Source: JBKEDC01 sp047975205 | Lineage (GTDB): Bacteria > Bacteroidota > Bacteroidia > Bacteroidales > Prolixibacteraceae | Direction of reading: 5' to 3' | Length of the DNA: 64,000 nucleotides | NCBI GenBank assembly: GCA_047975205.1 | Contig: JBKEDC010000003.1 | Span: 16,035 to 80,034, forward strand | Part shown: positions 35,467 through 43,546 of the stretch, piece by piece | Numbering within the stretch: the stretch's first letter is position 1 | Layout: every line of letters starts with the position of its first letter | The notes under the pieces: generated by a model | The model's input: only the letters and a program-made list of their open reading frames with translations | Databases searched by the model: none | Told to the model about the DNA's origin: nothing | Made by a program: the position numbers and the translations under genes

Positions 35467-37572
35467 CTATTTCTCTTCGTTCTTTGGTTTTAACCATTTA
35501 TCTAACCAATTCTTGAATACGCGTTGCCATAATATACTATTTTGTGCTTGTGTTACCCAATGTGATTCTTCGGGGAAGAATAGAAATTCTGCCGGAATAT
35601 CGCGTAAAACGGCTGCATTAAACGCGCCCATACCCTGAGTGTAAGGAATGCGAAAATCTTTACCTCCTGTTATAACTAGAATTGGGGTGTCCCACTTCCC
35701 AACATATTTATGTGGAGAGAAGCTATATGAACGCTGTGCAGCTTTATTATTTTTATCCCAATAAGCACCACCAATATCCCAATTCTCAAACCACATTTCT
35801 TCAGTAGTTACATACATTTGTTCAAAGTTAAAGATGCCGCAGTGTGAGATAAATGCTTTGAAGCGTCCTTCATGATGACCGGCTAAATAGTTTACGGAAA
35901 ATCCACCATAACTGGCACCAACTGCACCTAATCGGTTTTCATCAACGTAAGACTCCTTAGACACAGCATCTATTGCCGAGAAATAATCTTGAATATTTAA
36001 ACCTCCATAATCTTTACTGATTTGCTCCAGCCATTCTTTGCCAAATCCGGGCAATCCTCTTCTGTTAGGAGCAACAACAATATAACCGTCGGCTGCCATT
36101 TGCTGAAAGTTCCAGCGATATGACCAAAATTGGCTAACTGTTCCCTGGGGACCACCTTGGCAATATAAAATGGCCGGATACTTTTTTGTCGGGTCAAAGT
36201 GTGGAGGATATATCACCCACACTAACATATCTTTATTATCGACTGTTTTTACCCATCGTTTTTCCACCTTACCCATCGTTAGTTGGGCTCGAAGTTTATC
36301 ATTAATATGCGTGAGTGCTTCATCTTTACCTGTTTTCATATCCACCAGATACAACTCTGCAGGTTGAGACATCGATGCTTTCTGCGCAAGCATCTTACTC
36401 CCTCCGGCTTCTTCTACTGAAAGGTAATTATGCACTCCTTCGGTAAATTTCTTGAGTTTGTTTGTTTGCAGGTTGAAGCAATAAATTTCATCGGTGGCAT
36501 GATAATCGCTAATAAAGTAAATAGCATTGCTATCATGACTCCAACTTAAGTGTGTAGCGTTTTGTTCCCATCCTGATGAGAGATTGTTTACCTCACCGGT
36601 TTTGATATTCATGACGAAAAGACGCGTTTGATCTGATTCATATCCATCTCTCTCCATGCTTGTCCACGCTAAATATTTACCATCAGGTGAAAAAACGGGG
36701 TCTTTATCATACCCTTTATTGTTTTCAGTCAGATTTCTAGTTTTATCTGTCGTACGGTCGTATTCATAAAGGTCAGTATTTGTACTTTCCGCATAAGCTT
36801 TCCCATTCAACTTTTTGCATGAATAAACTAGTTTCTTGGAATCTGCACTCCAAGTTACTTGTTCTATACCGTCAAACGGACGATCGGGAGCATCAAATCG
36901 CTCTCCTTCTAAAAGATCTTTTCCTCTTGTAATCAACTCTTCTGATTCAATATCGGCTATAAATACATGATTATAGGTATAATCATGCCAAGCATCCCAA
37001 TGTCGATACATTAAATCATTGGTCAGCATCGCATTTGCTTTTGGTAGATCCGGAAAAATATCATTAACTGTTTGATCTAGCTTCACTTGTTGAATATAAG
37101 CTATCGACTTTGAATCCGGCGAGTATTTAAATCCTGTCACTCCTTCATTAATATTCGTAACTTGTTTAGCCTCGGTTCCATCCGGATTCATTTCCCAAAC
37201 TTGCCCGTTCATAAGATAGCCAATTTTGCTACCATCGGGTTTCCACATGGCTCCACCTTCATTTTTAGCCGTATTTGTGAGACGTTTCGATTCTCCTGTT
37301 TTTAATTTTACCGTGTATAAATCACGATAGCCTTTATTGCCCGCTATATCATAAAAAGTAACAGCATATAATGCCGTGTGTCCATCGGGAGATAAACTAA
37401 CATTACTAAGTCTTCCGAATGACCAAAGCACCTCGGGAGTCATTACATCTGATGATAATTTTACTTCCTTAGGCGTAAATCCATCCTGGATTGTTTCTTC
37501 TTTCATTCCATCTTGATTTGAACATGCGCTAAACATAGCTAACGCACTACATAAAATTAAAGTATTTCTCAT
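35467..37572 (-). CDS. S9-family prolyl oligopeptidase / dipeptidyl-peptidase-like, lipoprotein
   Basis: The 701-aa product has signal MRNTLILCSALAMFSAC with a lipobox Cys. An N-terminal beta-propeller (about 45-420) has WD40/TolB-like repeats such as LSPDGHTALYAV, FSPDGKYLAWTS and LSWSHDSNAIYF. The C-terminal alpha/beta hydrolase has Ser in GASYGGFS, Asp in TGGKDFRIPY and His in ESHWV. This is the layout of S9 enzymes such as DPP4/DPP5-like peptidases that release dipeptides from N-termini. It has its own promoter-like CAAATATA at 37578. It is probably exposed outside the inner membrane and feeds dipeptides to the POT transporter. Confidence 0.93.
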   Translation of the reverse strand: MRNTLILCSALAMFSACSNQDGMKEETIQDGFTPKEVKLSSDVMTPEVLWSFGRLSNVSLSPDGHTALYAVTFYDIAGNKGYRDLYTVKLKTGESKRLTNTAKNEGGAMWKPDGSKIGYLMNGQVWEMNPDGTEAKQVTNINEGVTGFKYSPDSKSIAYIQQVKLDQTVNDIFPDLPKANAMLTNDLMYRHWDAWHDYTYNHVFIADIESEELITRGKDLLEGERFDAPDRPFDGIEQVTWSADSKKLVYSCKKLNGKAYAESTNTDLYEYDRTTDKTRNLTENNKGYDKDPVFSPDGKYLAWTSMERDGYESDQTRLFVMNIKTGEVNNLSSGWEQNATHLSWSHDSNAIYFISDYHATDEIYCFNLQTNKLKKFTEGVHNYLSVEEAGGSKMLAQKASMSQPAELYLVDMKTGKDEALTHINDKLRAQLTMGKVEKRWVKTVDNKDMLVWVIYPPHFDPTKKYPAILYCQGGPQGTVSQFWSYRWNFQQMAADGYIVVAPNRRGLPGFGKEWLEQISKDYGGLNIQDYFSAIDAVSKESYVDENRLGAVGASYGGFSVNYLAGHHEGRFKAFISHCGIFNFEQMYVTTEEMWFENWDIGGAYWDKNNKAAQRSYSFSPHKYVGKWDTPILVITGGKDFRIPYTQGMGAFNAAVLRDIPAEFLFFPEESHWVTQAQNSILWQRVFKNWLDKWLKPKNEEK

Positions 37573-37577
37573 AAGTA

Positions 37578-37585
37578 CAAATATA
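37578..37585 (-). promoter_or_regulatory. Bacteroidetes -7 element for S9 peptidase gene
   Basis: On the minus strand the sequence reads TATATTTG, an exact TAnnTTTG match, only about 6 nt before the ATG, so the leader would be very short. Confidence 0.45.
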
Positions 37586-37689
37586 AATATTTGAATTCAA
37601 ATTATATAGTTAGTAGCAATGCTTGACTATATAAATCTTATATGCTTCTAATTGCAGTGTTCATAAATAGGAATATTAATTCTTTATAC

Positions 37690-37719
37690 AAAAAAGGTGA
37701 GCCATGGCTCACCTTTTTT
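37690..37719 (-). terminator. 30-bp perfect palindrome, terminator of the barrel gene
   Basis: The sequence is self-complementary over 30 nt, with A6 at one end and T6 at the other. It lies 20 nt after the stop of the minus-strand barrel gene and would act in either direction. Confidence 0.85.
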
Positions 37720-37738
37720 GTTGTTTGATGTCTTTTTT

Positions 37739-38824
37739 CTAAACATTAAAGCGGTAATTAAGAGATAACATAAATGATTTTCGATCTCCAACAACTCCGG
37801 CTTCTGAACGAAACATCCATCGTTTATTAAATTGATATTGACAACCGACTGTGCCATTCCAAGCTGCTTTAAGTTGTTTATCAAACTGATACTCTATGAT
37901 ACCTGCAGCATTAAAGTTCTCTAGCTTATCCATTACTTCAGGTATTGGTGTTTTATTAATAGCCATTTGTTGAAGTTTTCCCAATCCATCGTACCAGTTA
38001 TGATAATTGGCTACAATTTCATCACGTTTCTCTGCCATTGATGGAGGAATTAACGTATTCAGCGGTATTTCACCATGCGACAATGCACCTCCCATGCTTC
38101 CTCTCATTCCTCCGACCCAAATACCGAAGTTTTTATCCGGACGCCTTTTATTTCTAAACACATGACCTACACGCGTTCCTATAATTTGAGTCCTTAGGGG
38201 ATTCTCCAATAGTTCCGGCTTACTCCATGTCCAATTGATATCAACAGTAAAGAATAAGGGGCCTAAAGCTCCGGCAAACATAGTACCAAATCCATTTACA
38301 GCAATATTCTGTTTAACTTTTGCAATCATATTAATAGGCAAATCCGGAATGCTACTGTACTGAGGGAATGACAAATGACTAATGCTAATATCTGTTTTTG
38401 TATGCCCAAACCCGAATAGTCCGTAAACATTTAAAAAAGGCAATACCCATATGTCCGGGCGAAAGGTTACAGTAGAAGCTACACTTGTATTCTCTCCAAA
38501 CTTGATAAAATCAGCATCTTGCAGAGCGATTCCATTTCCTGAAACAGGATGAAATCCTAACTGAAAGTCTGTTATCATAATATGTTGCTTCATGTTCATA
38601 TTATTGACCATCACTCCTGCTGAATAAGGGATGTCAATTCCTGCATGATAAGCTTTTTGCCCCAGTATTGGAAAAACATGATCATATTGAATGTGCTTAA
38701 GACTGTCTGTATAAGCTTCTTGTGCGCTTCCAAATTCTTTAGTAGCGTATTGGGCTCTCACTTGATTAGTTAGCAATATACTTGCTGCTACAATCAATAT
38801 TTTAAATAATTTCTTAGAAATCAT
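37739..38824 (-). CDS. Predicted outer-membrane beta-barrel protein, unknown family
   Basis: The 361-aa product has a signal peptide (MISKKLFKILIVAASILL, cleavage near VRAQ). The remainder is rich in Gly, aromatic and alternating residues, for example WVLPFLNVYGLFGFGHTK and IWVGGMRGSMGGAL. It ends SFMLSLNYRFNV, the terminal aromatic strand typical of outer-membrane barrels. I do not recognise a named family. A helical insert near residues 262-300 (MAEKRDEIVANYHNW) is unusual for a simple barrel. It lies 23 nt downstream of another secreted-protein gene, so they are likely co-transcribed and may work together. Confidence 0.75.
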   Translation of the reverse strand: MISKKLFKILIVAASILLTNQVRAQYATKEFGSAQEAYTDSLKHIQYDHVFPILGQKAYHAGIDIPYSAGVMVNNMNMKQHIMITDFQLGFHPVSGNGIALQDADFIKFGENTSVASTVTFRPDIWVLPFLNVYGLFGFGHTKTDISISHLSFPQYSSIPDLPINMIAKVKQNIAVNGFGTMFAGALGPLFFTVDINWTWSKPELLENPLRTQIIGTRVGHVFRNKRRPDKNFGIWVGGMRGSMGGALSHGEIPLNTLIPPSMAEKRDEIVANYHNWYDGLGKLQQMAINKTPIPEVMDKLENFNAAGIIEYQFDKQLKAAWNGTVGCQYQFNKRWMFRSEAGVVGDRKSFMLSLNYRFNV

Positions 38825-38847
38825 ATATATTCTTTTGGTTAATAACT

Positions 38848-39591
38848 CTATTGTTTGTGTAAAACAATTTTCTGTTTATTCTCTCCATTTGCAATTGACA
38901 AGCTTAATTCTTCACCTTTCATCATAGCTACACCCAACCAGATGGTTCCATTCGGCATTGTGAATTTTACTTCATATAAATCCTCTAAATCAGCAGTTTT
39001 TAGAGTCGCAATAATTTGTTTCTTTTGATAATCTAATTTGTCAGAATTTAATACAATCAAATCCAACCTATCTACTTTTTTATTTAACTCCAAAAGATAC
39101 TTATCGTTGTAGTAAATAGTTCCTTTGTTCTTTGATACAGGAGCTTTTGTTTCCGAGGCATTTACTTCATCAATTGCTACTGATGGTAAATTGTCTAAAT
39201 CTTTAAGTGCATCAGCGACAGCTTCAGCATAGCCATCGACAAAATTTTTAGATCGTCCGGCACCTTCCTCTTCCCATACAATTTCACCTCTGCAATCTGT
39301 TAACTGAACTTTAACTTTGCATCGCAGCATAGAATTTTCTTTAATAATACCCACCTGAAGTTCGTCACAATAACTATCAGAGTTCGAGTTCTTATTAAAT
39401 GTCGTTTTAATATCTTTCGATATAAATACCTGCTGCAACGATGTACTAATTTGGTATGGATTAACACCACTCCCTATTGTTGGAAATGAGGTTGGGATAT
39501 ACACTTGGGTATAATTATGCTGAGCTGAGACTACATTCAAACTAATTGAAAGGACTAGCGCAACTATACCTTTTCTAAATATCTGCTTCAT
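38848..39591 (-). CDS. Secreted hypothetical protein
   Basis: The 247-aa product starts MKQIFRKGIVALVLSISLNVVSAQ, a signal peptide; the longer frame to 39681 runs into the hemH promoter and is rejected. The mature part has alternating strands (LRCKVKVQLTDCRGEIVWEE), then a helix (GYAEAVADALKDL) and a C-terminal small beta domain (EVKFTMPNGTIWLGVAMM). No known domain was recognised. It lies just upstream of the barrel gene on the same strand, divergent from hemH. A shared role with the barrel in the envelope is an inference from position only. Confidence 0.7.
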   Translation of the reverse strand: MKQIFRKGIVALVLSISLNVVSAQHNYTQVYIPTSFPTIGSGVNPYQISTSLQQVFISKDIKTTFNKNSNSDSYCDELQVGIIKENSMLRCKVKVQLTDCRGEIVWEEEGAGRSKNFVDGYAEAVADALKDLDNLPSVAIDEVNASETKAPVSKNKGTIYYNDKYLLELNKKVDRLDLIVLNSDKLDYQKKQIIATLKTADLEDLYEVKFTMPNGTIWLGVAMMKGEELSLSIANGENKQKIVLHKQ

Positions 39592-39617
39592 ATCAACGAT
39601 TATATTTTTTAGTTGTT

Positions 39618-39625
39618 TAACTTTG
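39618..39625 (+). promoter_or_regulatory. Bacteroidetes -7 element for hemH
   Basis: TAACTTTG fits TAnnTTTG and ends 15 nt before the ATG at 39641. Confidence 0.5.
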
Positions 39626-39640
39626 CGAATACTATAATAG

Positions 39641-40648
39641 ATGGCAAATTTAATGAAAAAAGGAATATTAATTGTTAACACAGGAACAATAGATACCTGT
39701 AATAAAAAAGTCTTAGCAAATTATTTACGTGAGTTCCTAATGGATGAGCGGGTAATTGACATCCCTCTTTGGAAACGATGGTTACTCGTTAATGGCATCA
39801 TCGTTCCTACTCGCACACCCAAAGTCATTAAAGAATACCAAAAACTATTTACTCACGAAGGTTCGCCTTTATTAACTCATGGGAATAAACTAAGTACTAT
39901 AATAAAGAAACACTTGGGGAGTGATTTTGTTGTAGAATTAGCCATGCGATATCAAACACCATCGATAAAAAATGCCTTATTCAAATTACGGGAAAAACAC
40001 GTTGATGAGATTATTGTATTCCCATTATTTCCTCAATATGCCTCAGCAACGGTGGGTTCTATACATCAACAAGTGATGAAATTTATATTGTCGTGGCATG
40101 TCATACCTCGCATTCGTTTGGTCAGTTCTTTTTACAAAAATCCACTATTCATTAATTGTTATGGTCAACATATCGAGAAATATATCGGCAAAGAAAAAGA
40201 TTTCCATTTAGTATTCAGTTATCACGGAATACCTCAACGCCATGTTGAATACAGCAAACAAAGTTCCTTTGGAAGTGAACATGCTGATTCAATTGATTAC
40301 AATTATCAATCAGCGTGTTTCCAGACATCCAAACTATTAGCCGAAAGGCTGAATTTAAGCAGAGAGCAATACACTACTTGTTTCCAAAGTCGATTGGGCA
40401 AAGAACCTTGGATTCAGCCCTATACTTCAGATACTATTACAAAGCTCGCACAAGATGGAGAAGAAAACATTATTGCTTGCTCGCCTTCATTTGTTGCTGA
40501 TTGTTTAGAAACAACCATTGAAATTGGAGAACAATATCGTAACTTATTTCTTGCGCATGGAGGGAAAAGCTTCACATTGATAGACAGTTTAAACTCCAAT
40601 GAAGATTGGGCCGAAGCCTTGGTTCAAATGATTAAAGAGTTGGCGTAA
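39641..40648 (+). CDS. hemH: Ferrochelatase
   Basis: The 335-aa enzyme inserts ferrous iron into protoporphyrin IX (or coproporphyrin) at the end of haem synthesis. The catalytic His is in VFSYHGIP and the metal-site Glu in VADCLETTIEI; FPLFPQYASATVGS is the conserved porphyrin-loop region. ATG 39641 is used; ATG 39653 (MKKGILIVNTG) is equally possible. The 3' end overlaps the convergent tilS gene by 17 nt. No other haem genes are present in the window. Confidence 0.93.
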   Translation: MANLMKKGILIVNTGTIDTCNKKVLANYLREFLMDERVIDIPLWKRWLLVNGIIVPTRTPKVIKEYQKLFTHEGSPLLTHGNKLSTIIKKHLGSDFVVELAMRYQTPSIKNALFKLREKHVDEIIVFPLFPQYASATVGSIHQQVMKFILSWHVIPRIRLVSSFYKNPLFINCYGQHIEKYIGKEKDFHLVFSYHGIPQRHVEYSKQSSFGSEHADSIDYNYQSACFQTSKLLAERLNLSREQYTTCFQSRLGKEPWIQPYTSDTITKLAQDGEENIIACSPSFVADCLETTIEIGEQYRNLFLAHGGKSFTLIDSLNSNEDWAEALVQMIKELA

Positions 40649-41951
40649 ATATTATTTTACAAATCGTTTTTGTATCGTTTGTTATTTTAAATTTATCACC
40701 TATTCGCTTACCTACAATCCAGACGATATCATCCTCGCTACACAGCAGCCATTGCAGCTCTTTCTCCGATATTGACATTTTTTGGTCGGTAAAAAAATCG
40801 CTGAGTTTCTTCGTCCCTTTCATACCCAATGGAATAAAACTATCTCCCACTTTCCACTTTCTCAATGTTAACGGGAATACTAACTTATCAGCATCTAACT
40901 CTGCCACACAAGAATCAACTGTAAATGAGAAATTCAATCCAATAGGTTCCACATGTAAGCCTAATTTTATAGGTTCCGTTATTATTTGATTTTTGAATAA
41001 TTTCATACTTCTTCCCTCATCTTCCTTTGGTAATTCTGAGATAATAAGGTGTGTTCTATCTTTTATTAAACGATGAGATTTTGAGGTGAAAACTTTTCCT
41101 GAAATGCTATCCAACGAGCGATAAACATCTGTACTTTGAGCTGCATTGAAGCCATAAGTAGCAAGTATTTCAAATAATACTGTCGATGAATAAGCGTTAG
41201 ACTGCAATTTTGCTATATCTAATTTACCACACTGAAACAGCTCTGTCTTGATTCTATTAATCTCACTAAAATACAAATTGGCTGTCGCTTGTAAATTAGT
41301 GGCTGTTCTTACAACATTATTTCGGAAAGCACTATTCAAATTCTCAAATAAGGGAATAATTTGGTGTCTAATTACATTCCGCTGATACACTAATTCATCG
41401 TTACTGGAATCATGGCGATAAGGTAGTCTGTTTTCTTCGGCAAAGGCAAGGATATCTTTCCGCGATGCAAACAATAGCGGACGAACTAGATCGGTTTGCT
41501 TAGCTTGAATACCTGTCAATCCTTTGATACCGGTTCCTCTTGTCAAGTTAATGAGTATAGTCTCTATCAGATCATCTTTATGATGGGCAGTTAGTATATA
41601 TTGACTATGTGTTTTCTCCTTCACTTCTTTGAACCAAGCATATCGCAATTCTCTTGCTGCCATTTCAATAGATATTCCTTCTTGTTGAGCAAAGGCTTTC
41701 GTATCAAAATGCTTAATTTTTAAGCTGATGTTATTTGTTATGCAATAGTTGCTTAAAAAAATTTCTTCTTCGTCAGATTCCTCTCCCCTCAAGTTAAAAT
41801 TACAATGCACCACCGTAAATGCATAAGGCAGCTGTTGAAACAGATGTAACATAACCATGGAATCTACGCCACCGCTCACAGCCAACAAAAGTTTATCTGA
41901 TTCTTCAAATAAACTTTCATCGGCAATATATTTGTTTAGTTCTCGGAGCAT
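40632..41951 (-). CDS. tilS: tRNA(Ile)-lysidine synthase
   Basis: The 439-aa protein modifies C34 of tRNA-Ile (CAU) to lysidine so that it reads AUA codons. The PP-loop AVSGGVDSMVML near residue 24 binds ATP. FNLRGEESDEEE, ILTAHHKDDLIET and GIKGLTGI are the other N-terminal synthase motifs. The C-terminal TilS domain (about 360-430) includes LRKWKVGDSFIPLGMKG and KKLSDFFTDQK. The length is typical. It starts one base after the pepT stop, so it is probably co-transcribed with pepT, and it overlaps the hemH 3' end. Confidence 0.95.
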   Translation of the reverse strand: MLRELNKYIADESLFEESDKLLLAVSGGVDSMVMLHLFQQLPYAFTVVHCNFNLRGEESDEEEIFLSNYCITNNISLKIKHFDTKAFAQQEGISIEMAARELRYAWFKEVKEKTHSQYILTAHHKDDLIETILINLTRGTGIKGLTGIQAKQTDLVRPLLFASRKDILAFAEENRLPYRHDSSNDELVYQRNVIRHQIIPLFENLNSAFRNNVVRTATNLQATANLYFSEINRIKTELFQCGKLDIAKLQSNAYSSTVLFEILATYGFNAAQSTDVYRSLDSISGKVFTSKSHRLIKDRTHLIISELPKEDEGRSMKLFKNQIITEPIKLGLHVEPIGLNFSFTVDSCVAELDADKLVFPLTLRKWKVGDSFIPLGMKGTKKLSDFFTDQKMSISEKELQWLLCSEDDIVWIVGKRIGDKFKITNDTKTICKIIFTPTL

Positions 41952-41952
41952 A

Positions 41953-43179
41953 TTACTTTTCTAGCTCGGTTATTTTTTGCACAAGTTTTACAACTAATTC
42001 CGTTGCTTTAACCAAGGCTCTCACCGGAATGTATTCATAAGGTCCGTGAAAATTTAATCCTCCGGCAAAGATATTCGGACATGGCAACCCCATAAAAGAC
42101 AATCGAGCACCATCAGTCCCCCCTCGTATAGGTCGAAGGATTGGTTTGATATCAATTTCTTTCATCGTTTCCTCTACCAAATCTACAATATATTTTACCG
42201 GCTCTACCATTTCGCGCATATTGAAATATTGATCTACCACCTCAACAGAAACCAATTGTTCACCATATTTTGCATTCATAAAATCGCACACCTGTTTAAT
42301 CAAAGCTTTTTTATTTTCATAGAGTTCTTTATTATGGTCGCGAATGATGTAAGAAAGTTTTGTTTCCGTAACTTTTCCATCGAAGCTCATTAGGTGAAAA
42401 AAGCCATCATACCATGTGGTGTGTTCCGGACGTTGGTGTGTCGGCAGCATATCGTCGAATTGCTTGGCCAGTTGAATGGCATTAATCATTTTATCTTTAG
42501 CTGCTCCCGGGTGCACACTTCTCCCCTTCACGGTAACCACTGCTGCTGCTGCATTAAAGTTTTCATATTCTAATTCTCCAATCATCCCACCATCTAAGGT
42601 GTAGGCAAAATCTGCACCAAATTTTTCTACATTAAAATGATCGGCTCCTTTACCTACTTCTTCATCAGGCGTAAAACAGACACGTATCCTGCCATGTTCA
42701 ATCTCCTGATGATTAAGCAGATATTCCATAGCTGTTATAATTTCTGCAATTCCGGCTTTATCATCAGCACCTAGTAATGTATTTCCATCGGTTGTAATAA
42801 TTTCCTCACCCACATAATTCAGTATTTCCGGAAATTGGCTCGGCGATAAAACTAACTCATCATTAAGCTGAATATCTTCTCCTCCATACTTACGAATAAT
42901 CGGATTTACATCTTTTCCGGAATAATCAGGACTAGTGTCCATATGAGCAATAAATCCGACCGTAGGACATATTGCGTTACAAGTAGCCGGAACAGTTGCC
43001 ATAACATAACCATATTCATCTTTTTCTACTTCGCTGAACCCTATCGTTTGCAATTCTTCTACTAATTTATCGGCAAAAATTAGTTGACGATCCGTACTGG
43101 GGAAACTATTACTTTTAGGGTCTGATTCTGTATATTCTTTTACATAACGTAAAAAACGTGCTAACACTTGCTCTTTCAT
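41953..43179 (-). CDS. pepT: Peptidase T (tripeptide aminopeptidase)
   Basis: The 408-aa M20B enzyme has metal ligands in FIAHMDTSPDYSG near residue 76, LLGADDKAGIAEI near 136, FTPDEEVGKGA near 169 and TLDGG near 195. GAAKDKMINAI and the late RGGTDGARLSFMGLPCPN also fit PepT. It removes the N-terminal residue of tripeptides in the cytoplasm. It is upstream of tilS with essentially no gap. It complements PepD and the POT transporter as the cytosolic end of peptide use. Confidence 0.95.
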   Translation of the reverse strand: MKEQVLARFLRYVKEYTESDPKSNSFPSTDRQLIFADKLVEELQTIGFSEVEKDEYGYVMATVPATCNAICPTVGFIAHMDTSPDYSGKDVNPIIRKYGGEDIQLNDELVLSPSQFPEILNYVGEEIITTDGNTLLGADDKAGIAEIITAMEYLLNHQEIEHGRIRVCFTPDEEVGKGADHFNVEKFGADFAYTLDGGMIGELEYENFNAAAAVVTVKGRSVHPGAAKDKMINAIQLAKQFDDMLPTHQRPEHTTWYDGFFHLMSFDGKVTETKLSYIIRDHNKELYENKKALIKQVCDFMNAKYGEQLVSVEVVDQYFNMREMVEPVKYIVDLVEETMKEIDIKPILRPIRGGTDGARLSFMGLPCPNIFAGGLNFHGPYEYIPVRALVKATELVVKLVQKITELEK

Positions 43180-43546
43180 AATCTAACTGTTTTTTTATTC
43201 TCTAGCGAAAATACAATATTTAAGTCAAAAACAGCTAATCTATTAGCCGATATAATAATAGTATTTCTCTGTTATAAAAAAAATTCTACTCATATTCATT
43301 GATAATAGAAACAATTAAACCAAATTATCTCCATCCATTTTTAGTGAACGATGCCATTAGGAATAATTTCTGTGTATATTTATTGTCAATGAATACAATT
43401 AAAGCTAAGTGTATTCATTTATCCTTAATAATTGATACAACTAGACCTAGTTATAAACATATTTGCAACAGATTAAGGTTATCTCAGGTATCACATGATA
43501 TTCAAACGAAAACTAAACAGTTAGAAATCAAATAGTTGAATATAAT
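43180..43546. other. Intergenic, no supported gene
   Basis: These 367 nt lie between pepT and the recQ-like gene, both on the minus strand. A plus-strand open frame of 78 codons (43299-43535) has no promoter or recognisable similarity and is not called. The region probably holds the pepT promoter. Confidence 0.4.

Noticed and set aside
38848..39681. Longer frame of the secreted protein starting at 39681
   Set aside because: It would cross the hemH promoter and start inside hemH. The signal peptide starts at 39591.
43299..43535. 78-codon plus-strand open frame between pepT and recQ
   Set aside because: No promoter, no recognisable protein pattern and AT-rich composition like the rest of the gap. 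The most likely explanation is chance.
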